Positions 10,173 through 22,236 are shown, numbered from the stretch's first letter. The stretch is DNA of 64,000 bases from Linanthus parryae (GCA_023055425.1 JALGPY010000002.1:155011345-155075344), one strand, 5' to 3'. Translations and numbers: made by a program. Notes: a model not told the origin generated them from the letters alone.

Positions 10173-10720
10173 AATTGGTCCTTTCATTGAGAGCATCGGT
10201 CGGACTTTTGTTCGTGGCGCTCGCTCCCGGACTTTATGGATCTCCCATACCACAATCACCAGGTACTCGTCAACCCAAATCTCTCATGGTGCGGGTCTCC
10301 GGAAAAGTATCAGATCACAGTGGAGCAGATATTCAATTTTGTTTGCTTCAAAGTATGGGAGGGTCGATAATTCACTTCTGGGCTGATTTGTGGTAGGGAG
10401 AGGTGCCATTATCAAAAAGTTATCCAACTCCAACTAACTGTTAAAAGGAAGGGTTAATTAGCTGATTATGTAAAAATGGGGGAGACAACAGGATTCACTG
10501 GGGCCAACCTTTATAAGATCTTTCAATGATTAGAAACTAGACTCAGATTACAAATCTGATGGACAAGTTCACTTGAGCACTCTGGACAACATAGTTTGGC
10601 TAAGGGGCGAGGACGAGTTTCAGTGCAAGCTTCAATAAAATGCTGGCAAGGAAAATAATTTTTCACCACATAAAGAAAACAGGCTTCCTGAACTACCTAC
10701 AAAGATGAGCTTCCCCTTAG
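10173..10720 (+). pseudogene. LINE 3' fragment, copy 1 (RT zinc-binding-like region)
   Basis: From about 10278 this segment is collinear with 16030-16360, the 3' part of the L1-like remnant downstream. The translation includes GKVSDHSGADIQFC and GGSIIHFWADLW, the aromatic FW-D-W pattern typical of the domain after the RT in plant L1 elements. This copy holds about 120 bp (roughly 10487-10605) that copy 2 lacks. Both end together near a GATGAGCTTC string. There are stops and no intact ORF. It lies 290 bp from the SNRNP40-like stop codon. Confidence 0.6.
10245..10277 (+). repeat. 33 bp direct repeat, copy 2
   Basis: Identical to 9788-9820. It is continuous with the LINE fragment that follows. 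Confidence 0.6.
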
Positions 10721-11006
10721 TTTCGGCCATCATAGAGAGATCCTGGAACCTCTGTTTCGTCACTACTACATACCAAATACTAAGTTTCTTTCACCAAATA
10801 AGCACGCTCAGAAGACCACAATATATCTATCCTTCAGAAAATACAAACAGTCTACTAAGATTACCCCCGATAGTTTTTGTCGCCACTAGAGAGTTAAACC
10901 ATTCAGCTTTTCACATCAACCAGACTCAGACAGACTACCTACAACCTAAAGTGCGATTGGACATGGTACGCTTCTTCCTTCATCACTGGCAAGGCAAAGC
11001 TGTTGT

Positions 11007-12083
11007 TCAGATCTCCCCGAGAAAGATTTGTCTGTTGCTGCTGCAAGAACCAATGATCGGTTCCTTAGGGTGAAAAACACACTCGTTCACGCAACCTTTG
11101 TGACCGGGGAGCTTGTACAAGATGCGCCTGGAGGTGGTATCCCAAATGTAGACCATACTGTCACCACTACCGGCTGTAACTTTGCTTCCATCCGGTGACC
11201 AGCTGCATTTCAACAGATTCTTCTCCACATTGTGTAGATGCCCTTCAAATATCTTCACGCAACGGTTTTGTGGAGCATATGGACGCATGTCCCATATGCA
11301 TAGCTTACCATCCATGCCATTCGTAAGAAGATACGATCCATCTGGACTCAGTTGCATTCCCGTTATCATATCCTGATGCCCTTGAAGTGTCATTGAAACT
11401 TCATTCCTTCTCAGATCCCACACCTTCACATCATTGTCGATCCCACCAGTATATATCTTGTCTGATGCATCAGAGAAACTCACAGCGGTGATTTGATACT
11501 TGTCTGGAAATGTTTGGATCGCACCCCTTTGACGCATATCCCAAAGCTTTGCTGTGCCATCATCAGATCCACTCACAACAAGGGAAGGCCCTCTGCGAGA
11601 AGTAGAGCAGGAGTTGACAAAGGACGAGTGTTCTGTCATCTTCTTCACCTGTTTCCCAGTTTCTACATCCCATGCTCTCAGCGTCTGTTTCCCAGTTTCT
11701 ACATCCCATGCTCTCAGCGTCTTGTCAGGACTCGCTGATATGATTTGTGATCCATCCGTTGTCCATTGAAGATCCAAGATTGCATTCTTGTGGCCTTTCA
11801 GGACCATGAAGTTCTTGCACTCCCCGCGAACATTCCAGAGAAAAATTTCCCTGTCATGGGATCCAGATGCAACAACTGTTCCTGCTGGATTGAACTTCAA
11901 CGTGTAAATGGCATTCTGATGACCTGACAACAACATGATAGGTGATTCCAGACTCGATGTTCGCCCCTTCCCAGTTGCTCCAGAAATTGGAGGACCGCTA
12001 TTATATGGAACAGTAGACCACTCCATCGGCCGTGGACCGACCACAGAAAGTGCATTCTCACCCTCTCTCGGGAATGTCTGCAT
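11007..12083 (-). CDS. SNRNP40: U5 snRNP 40 kDa-like WD40 protein (SNRNP40 family), 358 aa
   Basis: A spliceosomal WD40 beta-propeller protein of the U5 snRNP, acting in the nucleus as a scaffold in pre-mRNA splicing. The start is ATG at 12081-12083 (MQTFPREGENALSVV); the open frame extends upstream only to a non-ATG codon, and an intron acceptor lies at 12137. After a short N-terminal tail (1-48) come WD repeats with closing motifs FLWN (81-84), AWD (125-127), LWD (180-182), VWD (221-223), IWD (263-265) and IWD (313-315), then the family-typical C-terminus FLGEI. The family is usually about 345 aa. Here a 36 nt in-frame tandem duplication (11649-11684 and 11685-11720) repeats TLRAWDVETGKQ at residues 122-133 and 134-145, accounting for the extra 12 residues. 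The rest is free of stops or frameshifts, so it looks functional or very young. It is flanked by LINE fragments on both sides. Confidence 0.93.
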   Translation of the reverse strand: MQTFPREGENALSVVGPRPMEWSTVPYNSGPPISGATGKGRTSSLESPIMLLSGHQNAIYTLKFNPAGTVVASGSHDREIFLWNVRGECKNFMVLKGHKNAILDLQWTTDGSQIISASPDKTLRAWDVETGKQTLRAWDVETGKQVKKMTEHSSFVNSCSTSRRGPSLVVSGSDDGTAKLWDMRQRGAIQTFPDKYQITAVSFSDASDKIYTGGIDNDVKVWDLRRNEVSMTLQGHQDMITGMQLSPDGSYLLTNGMDGKLCIWDMRPYAPQNRCVKIFEGHLHNVEKNLLKCSWSPDGSKVTAGSGDSMVYIWDTTSRRILYKLPGHKGCVNECVFHPKEPIIGSCSSNRQIFLGEI

Positions 12084-12136
12084 CTTGTCTTTCGATAGCT
12101 GTTTGACAGAGCAAGAGCAACCAGCTTCAAGCAATT

Positions 12137-12563
12137 CTGCACAGGAGAGAAGTTTGGTTAGAGCTTACTATTGCAGAACAAGGACCATGTAATTATCTCA
12201 AACCTAAAAATACTAATACGATTCGTACATATAACAAAAGCACACATACTCGTTCAGCCACTCCAAAAACGATCAAAGTATAGTTTACAGACAAGATAAT
12301 CACAAGAAAGATAAGTAGTAAGCAGCATATATGTACCCGTAGGCTCTTTTTAAGTTGATGAAATTATACAGTGTGAGCCCCCATTCTGCGACACCAAACA
12401 TATTTGCACTATGACTGCACTTCACCATTTTGACTTGCATCATTCAAACTCAATCAACATTGATTTGACCATAACATTAGCAGTGCATACATTCAAAGTC
12501 TATATTACAGCATAGAGATGAGAATATTGAGTCTGGAATATTACTTCCTCTGACGTCTCTTAC
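12137..12563 (-). other. Probable 5' UTR intron of the SNRNP40-like gene
   Basis: On the minus strand the donor is GCTTGAG|GTAAGA at 12564/12563. The acceptor is CTCTCCTGTGCAG ending at 12137, preceded by a pyrimidine tract and a CTAAC branch-like motif. The upstream exon would include GC-rich sequence at about 12564-12650. Another good donor (GTAAGT) exists near 14095-14100. The acceptor is well supported; the donor choice is tentative. Confidence 0.5.
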
Positions 12564-14114
12564 CTCAAGCAATTTCTCTTGGCCGTTCGAAAATGCAGTG
12601 CTTGTACTACACCTGAACGAACAGAGATCCCCCCGCCCGCCCACCCACCCACACAAACACACAAAATAGACAGATTTACAGACCTTGAGGTTCTAAGTAA
12701 GCTGCAGTATTCTTTCCTCGTGTAGAGGGAGAGGTTCCAGAGGATCGGCATAGTCGACTACAAATATTTTACATGGCAGTGGAGCTGTACCTTTCACATA
12801 CTGTGACTGATGACCATGATGTAATAGCAGTTCTCAGATAGCTGAATCACGCACATACTTGTCTAATATACATCTTAAGAACAATGAGACTAACAACACA
12901 GTAGAGAATTGGAAGGTGTTGAGCACCTAATAGCATGAGAATTAACTCTAATTATATTTTAACAAATCTAACAGAGTTCAAGATCCCAAGGAAACCCCGG
13001 TAGGGTGTTATGAGCAGTAACATTGCATCTGTTAACAGGCTGCCTCAGCCCGTATAAAGAATGAACAGGAACTGCAGAATTGTTAATAGGATGTTTGTCG
13101 CCCTCTGGAAGACATGCCAGTCTCTTCAGGTAAAAACTACAGGACGATGTTGGGAAGGAAATTTTTGCCTGAATGAAGTTTCAGAAACATACAAGGGGTC
13201 AATAAGGAATCTTTATTCAAGTTTCATAAATTTCCAGGTAGCAACTGACTATGTTCTAGGCAAGGTCCTTGGCAATTTAATGTAGCATCCTCATTTCTTT
13301 TATACCCCTCAAATGATGGAAGACGACGATTACCATTCCATGGAGAAACAAAAAGATGCTCATTTTCTTCTAAAAAAAAAATAATAATTGAGGTGAAATT
13401 TTGAATCCTACTTCAGAGTCAAGGATCCGGTAAATTTCGCTACAAAGATGGTGCTCTGAGAAAAAGTGTGCACATGATAAGGAGCAAAATTAAGGAAAAC
13501 TATGAGCCACCATCTTTACTGTGGAAAGGTTATTCAAAGAACCTGGCATTAGAATGTCATGTGAAAAGTGCAAACTACTAAGATACACTTAGACTAGTTG
13601 ACTGTGACCAAGTTGTTCCTGTTGCCAACAGTCAGAGATCTATGACAAACCTGAGCATTACGGGACAAGTAAGTTCCAATTCAACAAAAGAAAGAGGTAA
13701 TCACCAAGGACAAGGAGGAAATGACAGAGTTTGGCAAGTACAAGACCAAATTGTTCATTTAAGGTGTCTGGGAGGGGAGAGGGGTAGACCTAGTATTAAT
13801 CTACTATTCAGTTGGGATAACCACTGAGGAGGTTACTAGGAAAGTTAACAGTTCCTGATGCTTGCCCAGAACTCAATGCAATTTGTCAAACATTTTTGGA
13901 GCATATAACATCATTTGCATAGTGAACTGAATAGTGAATAACATCACAATTTTAGGAGCACATCACAATGGTAAATCATCAGTACTTATACTTACAGTTA
14001 AAACCATAACAGAATGGGCAATCATTAATTTAAAAGAAAGTTAACAAGCAAAAAGGCTTAAAATATTATAGGCTCATGTGCAACTATCCACAAAACTTAC
14101 TGAAGATACACTAA
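12564..14114. other. 5' leader and intergenic sequence upstream of the SNRNP40-like gene
   Basis: I see no other coding gene. There is a C-rich simple stretch at about 12627-12660 and A-rich tracts near 13370. The gene's promoter should lie here, but I cannot place a convincing TATA box. Confidence 0.4.
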
Positions 14115-14366
14115 GAGCATGTTCGCCACTCACCACTGCCCCAGAGCCTACGTCATTTCAGCACTAAAATTATCCAAAAATCACCTTCCCACCAAAGCTT
14201 AAGTGCCCCTCTCTCACACCTTTGTCACACGGGTGCCCACGTGCCGAAAAAAATCTGAAAAACTCATTATACCCTTGCTCCTGTCCCAATGGGTGGAAAC
14301 ACACCAAACGTTACAAGAACAGTGTCTTGCCTCGGTGCCCTTGAGCCCCAATGAGTGAACATGCTC
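14115..14366. mobile_element. PIF/Harbinger-like MITE, 252 bp
   Basis: The termini are GAGCATGTTCGCCACTCA on the left and TGAGTGAACATGCTC on the right, inverted apart from a small indel. TAA flanks both sides (14112-14114 and 14367-14369), the 3 bp TSD typical of PIF/Harbinger. There is no coding capacity. Confidence 0.75.
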
Positions 14367-14647
14367 TAATATGAAGGGTCAGCTACTAAAAGTGTAACTG
14401 CTCTTTGGCAATGGGTAGAATGGTAAAGGAAGGTATCGTCATTGTTCCATACTAGAGCAATAATATTTAGGATCCACTTGTGAGTTGAGGCTTTAACCTA
14501 AATACCTAATACGTTTCTACTTGACTAAACTTTGATGAAGACTACGTGTTACCAATACAACACGCCCCTCACTCAAATTCACTAGAGTTCCCCACTATTT
14601 CTGAAATATTGCTACGGAAGCCCCTTTCCTAAGTTCGCTCAAACAAT

Positions 14648-16360
14648 GTGATGGTTCTAAATTTCTGGGGCAGATGGAACAATGATGGCTGGTATTTTAT
14701 CACGTTGGGACTGTTAAAGGTGGATATCACAACAGTTTCCGATGATTTCGTCACCAGACGCCAATTAGAGAAGAGCTTCAATGCCACCTTTGTTGTTCTA
14801 ATACCCAAGAAAAATGAACCAGTTGAGTTAAGAGATGTTAGGCCGATAAGCTTAGCTGGGTGCATTTACAAGTTGAATTTCAAAGTGATGGTACAAAGAA
14901 TTAAGAAAGGTAACTGAAAATCTGATCTCGAGACCAGAACAAATCCGTGGGTGGGCGGCAAAACCTAGATGTTGTTTTGATAGCTAATGAGATGGTTGAC
15001 ACTAAATAAAACAAGGAAACCCATAAATCCTATGCCAACTTGATATAGAGAAGGCTTTTGACCACTTTAATTGAGGTTTTCTGTTGCATTTGCTCGAACG
15101 AAGGAGTTTTGGGCAGAAATTGAGGCAATGGATTCATTGGTATATATCAACTTTCTGTTCTAGTTAGGGCCAACCATCTAGGTTCTTTCCTAACACGAGG
15201 GGCTTGCGCCAAGGTGACCCATTATCGCGGCTCCTTTCCATTTTTGTTATGGAGGGATTTAGTAAAATGATGCAAAAGGCGAAAGATGCAGGGTTCAATG
15301 ATGGATTCAAGGTAAAGAAAAGTGAGGGAGAGGAGATCGAAGATTCATTTTTTTTTATTTTATTTTTTATTTTTTTTTTTGCTGATGATACACCAATATT
15401 TTACAATGCAGAACCGGATAATTTGTAGTATATTCAGGGCATATTTATGTTGTTTAAAGCATGCACAAGCCTCAAAATGAAGACGCCCAAAAGCTTATTG
15501 TTTCCAGTAGGGGATATGCCTCGAGCTTCAGAGGACATGTCACAAGCTTCAGAATACGCAAATGAAATGGGTTTTCAGGAAACTAAACTACCAAGATTCT
15601 AAGCTACCTCAATTTAAGATGATATTATTTAAAAATTTGCGAAAAAGTTGAGTTGGCCATGTGGATGCAGCAACATCTATCCAAGAGAGGGAAACTCACA
15701 GTAATCAAAAGCACGCTTTCAAGCTAGCTGACATATTTTTTTCGTTGTTCCCCAAGCCAGCTTCATAAGAAAAGGCTAAATAAATTACAAATGTTTTCTT
15801 GTGGGATAGCTATGAAGGAGAAAAGAAATATCACCTGGTGAGTCAGGAAAATTTATGCTTGCCTTTGGAGGACGGTAGTGCAGTAATTACAAAATTGTGT
15901 TTAAGAAACCAAGCTCTACGAAGCAAGTGGTTGTGGCGTTACAGTACAGAGGAAGGACAATAATGGTAAAAAAATCATTGATTATAAATATGGGGCGACG
16001 GATAGTGGATGGTGTTTTAAGGAACCCACATATCGTCATGGTACTGGTCTCTGGAAAAGCATCAGATCTCGGTGGAGAAGATACTCAAATTTTGTTTGCT
16101 TAAAGTAGGGGAGGGGCCGATAATTCATTTCTGGGCTGATTTGTGGTGCCGAGTGGTGCCATTGTCAGAAAGTTACCCAGCTCTTTACCAACTAACTTTT
16201 GAAATGAAGGCTTAATTAGCTGATTATGTAGAAATGGGGGAGGACGAGGACGAGTTTCAGTGCAAGCTTCAATAAAATGCCGGCAAGGAAAATAATTTTA
16301 CACCACATAAAGAAATCAGGCTTCCTGAACTACCTTACAAAGATGAGCTTCTCCTCATGG
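14648..16360 (+). pseudogene. L1-type LINE reverse transcriptase remnant
   Basis: RT blocks in order: LEKSFNATFVVLIPKKNEP and LRDVRPISLAGCIYK (about 14755-14875), LDIEKAFDHFN (about 15035-15065), LRQGDPLSRLLSIFVMEGFSKMM (about 15200-15270) and FADDTPIFYNAE (about 15375-15415), the F-A-D-D catalytic box. A low-complexity phenylalanine-coding T-rich tract interrupts at 15347-15382. A 3' region follows with the FW-D-W pattern, duplicated at 10278-10720. The N-terminal endonuclease was not identified. Several stops and frameshifts make it dead. Such elements copy their RNA by target-primed reverse transcription. Confidence 0.8.
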
Positions 16361-16701
16361 TGTGTAGTTAAGGAACAAGGTTGAGTTACTGAATTGACTT
16401 CAAATGTACCCAGGCTCTTTTTGTGTTAATAATATCAGTATTTTATAATAACTAGTAGGGTGCACGTGCGTTGCACGTGAGAAAAAATTCGTTGTATAGT
16501 TATGAGATAAGAGATGTACTATATTTAATTTCAAACAAATATTAATGTAATTCTTGAAGGCAAAGCATGAAGTAGTTTCTTCATCCAGTTACACATGAGA
16601 TACTTACCCAAAAAAAGTTACATGCCAGGGGTATGCCAACTAAAGCTTGCTTCCACAAGGTAATATATCTTAGCAGTATATGGCATTTTGCTTTCATGCA
16701 G

Positions 16702-16768
16702 AAAGCTTTCATGATTATCACTCTTGCCTTATAAAGCTTTCATGATTATCACTCTTGCCTTATAAAGC
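16702..16768 (+). repeat. 31 bp tandem repeat, about two copies
   Basis: A unit beginning AAAGCTTTCATGATTATCAC is repeated at 16702 and 16733 inside the Helitron near its 3' end, with a partial third start. Confidence 0.8.
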
Positions 16769-19313
16769 TATACCAATCTTTCCCAATCTTTTACCTTTTG
16801 CTGACCAGTTTTTTTTTTCAAAGGGATGTGTTAAAGATTAAGTAAGGCCGCACTGTCAATTTAAGAGTAGAAAGTCCCACACAATCATCTACAATTATGT
16901 CTCAAACAAACATTAGAGGAGACAACACCCATATAAAAGATTAATTGTCTGCAACAAAGGGAAACACAGTAGGGATATCAAAAGAGGGAGCTCGCTCTAC
17001 CGCACAAGTGCTTTCTTGGAAAGAGGATATGCAGCTTTTCTCGTTAAGATACCAAGATAAAGCAATGTCATTGTACCTGAATAAGAATTTTAAGGCAAAG
17101 ACGGAAAATAACTCAGTTCAAATAAATAAACAGAGAGTGACATGACCGGTTCAATAGAGTAATCAACAGTGTATACAAAGTTGGTGAAGAGAAAGAAGTA
17201 CGGAAAAGAATATATAGTTGAAGAATTCTAAAAAAGAATCCAATATTTCATACATTTGAGCACCGTCAAATCTCTATCTACCTCCTATGACTGTTTATGT
17301 TTTCCTTAAGTAGATAATGCCATGGTAATAAACAAGCTGTGGGAAAATTCTGAATCCCATTGTCTTAGAAGAAAGGGCTTGTTTGGGTGACTTTAGGTAA
17401 CCAGTGTTCGCTGACAGACAAAAATACATAGATCAGCCCTAAAGAGAAACCTTGTCTTCTTTCCAAATCCTCTGATGAATTCAGTGACGCTAAAGTGTAC
17501 ATTGTGATTGCTCACGATCAAGTCCCATGACAAGCTGCTATATTCAATGTGTGTCTTGAAGAATCGACCTATACTCGCACAAACAAAACATGGTTATAGG
17601 AGGATTATCATTTCAACCAACTCCTCTCTATTCCCCTTACACGCAATAACTATTTGATCACCTTCAAAGGATTTAAATTGTCGGCCTTAATATCCTCTTT
17701 CAATCATAGTAACAATCACTTTCACTCTCGCTTTTTTTTAACACCACAAGTCACTTATCTTGTTGTGAGATCCACCAGAAAATTACTAAGGGCTTCTATA
17801 ATCTCCAAGGTTTGCATTCTCTTTTTCCTAAGGTTATTAAGTAAATGGTCCTAAATATTAGTGGGACATCTGACAATATTTAGCATCCAGTGATGAGTCT
17901 GGTCTGCAAAAGTCTAAATTAATTTATGCACCTACTTGTTACAAGTCTGCAAAAGTCTGATCTCAATGCATCATTTGTTAATAGAAACTTTAATTCCTAT
18001 TACCATGAACATAATTCTACAGCAAATTTGAAATCCACAAACATTTATCATAACATGTATGATGTATCTTAATTTATAAAGTATGTCGACAGTAGCTAAA
18101 GAATATTAACATTAATTTTCTGCCGGCAGTGAGTACTAAAGCATCACAACTTGTATTTAGTGATTGAATCTAATTCATCGTTGCTTCCAATAGAAATATA
18201 GAACTTAGTAAGCACACTAAACATGTTTCAAAAACCTGATGCATACTACATTGGCACAATTTTAGACATATTTTACAAGTGAAATTAGCAATTAATCAAA
18301 ATTACTACTCAGACCGAATTATGTATGTATCTCTGAAACTGATTCCCTCATGTGTTTCGCTTACAGGCCACACTGACTTTCGTATCCATAATTTTCTTGT
18401 TAAGAGGGCTAGGTTTACTTCAAACGTCGTTGCGGTTTCTTATTTCAGATTCATGCTATTCAGGTTTTCAAGCACTTGAAATGACGGTATAGTTTATGTG
18501 ACTCAGATGATAGATTTTCTAACCAGTTCTGTTTGATATTTTTGAATGTTGTTTTGTTATACATATGCCATGCGGCTTCTAATACGAAATAATTATGCAT
18601 AAAATATGCTAACCTGATGTCTAAAGCCTGAAATATTTTGGTGGGTATTGTCTGTTTGTCATTACCCGAATCGACAAGGGAATGTGCTTAATTTATGTTT
18701 GGATGTTAACGACAAATCTGTGGCTTGACTGTACGACATCCATAACTATGCTCTTATGAAAAAATCATGTAGAACGCGCTTATGTATCCTTAGCATGATG
18801 CAAGGAATAAGTTAGATAATTACTCATGGGTGCTTTATGATGGTTCAGAAAACTATCTACGCATATTGTTTACAATAACAATGTGTTGACTATAAAGGAG
18901 AAAATACTTCTTAAACACCAATATTGAACAAGTGATCAAAAATTTTAATCGACACATCATATTGCAACTCATTATCGTTCCAATACAGAGATGACAACTA
19001 ATGAGAAATCAAACAAGTAAAATGTTAAATATTTATTCCATGCGAATATTTTGTTCAATTCATATTGTGCGAATTTGAAAACATAACAATAAAGTTAGAA
19101 CTCGGGGATTGTGATCGTGGGCTACTGTCCCACCTCATATCTTTCTATATAACAAGTAAAAACTCAATTTAGAACAAACAGTCCATATATATGGGTGAAA
19201 ATCAGACTTACGGAAACATCAATGACCGGATTCGCTGCCAAAGAAAACAAAATGTAAGCGGAGAAGTGAGAATCAAGGAATGGATTGGCAGTAATGATAT
19301 TTAGGTTCCTGAA

Positions 19314-20462
19314 GCGAATTAGATGCCTTCTGCTTGCTCGCGAACATTCGAGTCTTAGAAGTAAATTAGCACCTCTAATTAGTAGAGACTTGAGTGTTGA
19401 AAACCCCAACCTGATTTTGACCTAAACTTTAAAACATAGCATACATACCATATGTATTCGATCTGTTAGCATCTCTGAACTGGCGGACCAGCAAAAACTT
19501 TGAAGTGATAGTAATTTGAGAGGCTGCCGCGGCGGAGTAGCATAAGCTTCTCATATATAATCAGCTTCAATCTTTGTTAACAATACAACATATGCCATTA
19601 ACAATTTAGCATCATCAAATGAAGTAGTTTTCCCCGTACTACGTCATCATAGTTTAGAGCATTTCCAGCAGTAATACGCATTTCTAATGCAAATTATACA
19701 TATTAATGTTGTTTTGCATTTTGTAAAAGGTGTCCTATTCCAACAATGATTTGTAAAAGTTATGCAAAATATGTTTTTCTATTTAATTTTCACTCACAAC
19801 ACGTGCAAAATGATGAATTGTGGATGAGAGAGAAAATTAAATTGTAGGAACACATATATCATAATGTAGTAATTGTAGGAACATGGGTTGAGAAAAAATA
19901 GGAAACATGGTCAAACTATTTTGCAGAACCAATTGTCCTCGCCAAGTTTGGCGAATATTTTGCATATTCTGCATTTTGCCTCTCAAGATGCATGTACTGT
20001 TGGAGTCATTTTTTTTACAAAATTCTTTATATTTTGCATGAAATGTTGATTTGCATGGTCTGTTGGAGATGCTCTTACATGTATTTATCATGCTGATTTT
20101 CCCCGTACTACGTCATCATAGATGCGAATCAGATGCCTTCTGCTTGCTCGCGAACATTCGATTCTTAGAAGCAAATTAGCATCTCTAATTAGTAGAGACT
20201 TGAGTGTTGAAAACCCCAACCTGATTTTAACCTAAACTTTACAACATAGCAGACATACCATATGTATTCGATCTGTTAGCATCTCTGAACTGGCGGGCCA
20301 GCAAAAACTTCGAAGTGACAGTAATTTGAGAGACTGCCGCGGCGGAGTAGCATAAGCTTCTGATATATAATCAGCTTCGATCCCTGTTAACAATACAACA
20401 TATGCCATTAACAATTTAGCATCATCAAATGCAGTAGTTTTCCCCGTACTACGTCATCATAG
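19314..20462 (+). repeat. 339 bp direct duplication inside the Helitron (19314-19652 and 20124-20462)
   Basis: The two units are nearly identical, differing by scattered substitutions. Both end with CCCCGTACTACGTCATCATAG. A third partial copy of that end (about 20098-20121) precedes unit 2, so this is a tandem duplication whose first spacer was later enlarged by a MITE. Short open frames in it show no recognised protein. Confidence 0.85.
19657..20074. mobile_element. PIF/Harbinger-like MITE, 418 bp
   Basis: The ends are GAGCATTTCCAGCAG and CTGTTGGAGATGCTC (inverted with two mismatches), with TTA on both sides. The paralogous duplication unit shows the uninterrupted site ATTACATGTATTTATCATG at about 20463-20482, an internal empty-site control. 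Confidence 0.85.
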
Positions 20463-21590
20463 ATTACATGTATTTATCATGGTGATGTTTTAACTAACAC
20501 ATATCAAATTATAATGTTAAAAGATCTTGTAAAAGTTGACTTCAATCGGGGGAATCTAATTTTTCATACTTTAGAACAATGGGTCCATAGTTACTGATAC
20601 ATTTCAATTTGGAATAGCGGAACTTGATCAGCATGCGTACCGTCGTTGGATATATGAAACTAAATCAATCAACAATACAAAATCAATACCCCAGTTAAAG
20701 TTACCCTAGTAATTTCTCTGTGCAGAGGTACAGTTTGATTGCGGCCGAAAGATATGTCATTTTGTTAGGGACTGAAAAATCTTTTAGGCAGGATTTACAA
20801 TATGCCAAACCAAAATAGTGGGATTTCGCTGTTTTGCCGTAAGGAATAATGTTTTGATGTTTGTAATATCCGAAGCTATGAGTTAAATAAAAAATAACTG
20901 GCTGTAGATGGATGCATAGAACTGCAAAATCAACCAACTGTACAAATCACAAGAATACATACCTACAATATACAAAAGCATGGAGACGACCACAGGCACA
21001 GCCACAGCCACAAGCCTAGCCGATTGAGAGAAAACAAATCCTTAGCAGAATTATTGCCGCCGGAAGCAGTCTAAAGCCATAGAAACCCATTAGAATACAG
21101 CAATGAAACTGTAGTTGTGGTTGAAGCACACAACAACGATCGAAGGGAACTCGTCAAGTTCATTGAGGAGCAGGTGCGAATGCGGAGGACAGGCCGAGAG
21201 GATTGCAATTGCAACGCGTCAGGGGACCTTCCCGAAGGTTACGTCAATGAGTGAATAGGCATAACTTCAAAAGACGTATCTGTTCAGTCTCCATAAAGAC
21301 GTGTCTATTCAGTCTACATTGTTCAATTGATAAGGATATTTTGGTAATTACATCTCCTTGTAAAAGGGTATTTTTGTAAGTTTCAAAAGGTTAGGAACAC
21401 TTTTTGGTTAGGAACCTTTTCAACCTTTTATATAGTAGAGATAATAAAAAAATGAGGATCCTACTGGTCATGAAAACCTGCGGGAAGACATACATGATGA
21501 AACATCAATTATGAGAAAAAATATTGGTATGACCTGCTTAGCAGCCTTGAAGATAGGAAAGGCCAGCCGGCAGTTTGCATGCTCAACACT

Positions 21591-21720
21591 AATCCTTAAA
21601 AGTTTGGATTAGTACATCAGACGCTGGAAATGACTTGATTTGCCTGGCAAATCAAGTCAAATCCTTAAAAGTTTGGATTAGTACATCAGACGCTGGAAAT
21701 GACTTGATTTGCCTGGCAAA
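21591..21720 (+). repeat. 69 bp tandem duplication
   Basis: Units start at 21591 and 21660 (AATCCTTAAAAGTTTGGATT). The second copy is truncated by about 8 bp. It lies just outside the Helitron 5' end; no function is seen. Confidence 0.85.
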
Positions 21721-21978
21721 ACCATATGGAAACATGCAGAAAATAATCACCAACTTTCCACAGCACTCACTAAGAAGTTAGACTAACTGACAAGAAATCT
21801 AGCAAACAGCAACTCGACTATAAACAAAGAATTTCAACATCACTAATATGAAACTAACAGTGAAACAACATATAACAGTGAAACAACATATAACTTATTT
21901 ATTCTTTTCAAAAAAAAAGATAAATAAGTTATGGGGTATTCAATTTCTTATTAGGGACACATGCATTTATGTGAGTAC

Positions 21979-22236
21979 TACCTCCGTTTCGTCTGTTTCG
22001 TCTGCGTTTGACTTTTTAACCCGTAACTGAGTCACTTTGACTTGGTGATTTGGGTTCCAAAACGATGTAATTTTTTAACAATTTTTTCATGGTATTTTAG
22101 AATAAACTTTCCTCTATAACACCATGCAAAGATTACCAAATTTTTTTATCGTTTTGCTAATCAAATCACCCGATGAAAGTAACACAGTGAATATTGACAA
22201 AAAGTGAAGTAGGCTGAAACAGGCGAAACAGAGGTA
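21979..22236. mobile_element. Candidate Mariner/Stowaway-like MITE
   Basis: The termini TACCTCCGTTTCGTC and GAAACAGAGGTA are inverted over about 12 bp. A TA duplication is not clear. The left end abuts the first copy of a 12 bp repeat that reappears after the SINE tail at 22472. Confidence 0.5.

Larger units (their letters stand above)
16452..21441 (-). mobile_element. Non-autonomous Helitron, about 4.99 kb
   Basis: The minus-strand 5' end is TCTCTACTATATAAAAGG at 21441, a typical Helitron TC start. The 3' end carries a hairpin with stem CACGTGC/GCACGTG and loop AAC, about 10 bases before the terminal CTAG at 16455-16452. The neighbours are A on the 5' side and T on the 3' side, as expected for insertion between A and T without TSD. 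No Rep/helicase ORF is seen, so it would be mobilised in trans. The interior is AT-rich, with a 339 bp duplication, a MITE and a 31 bp tandem repeat. The stretch near the 5' end (about 20990-21250) is more GC-rich and may be a captured gene piece; I do not recognise it. Confidence 0.8.

Noticed and set aside
11007..12083. Processed retrocopy of SNRNP40
   Set aside because: A strong branch site, pyrimidine tract and AG acceptor lie directly upstream, and no poly-A tail is seen at the 3' side, so a normal gene with a 5' UTR intron fits better.
12084..12134. N-terminal extension of the SNRNP40-like protein (17 residues upstream of the ATG)
   Set aside because: The extended frame begins with TTG, not ATG, right after an intron acceptor, so it is 5' UTR.
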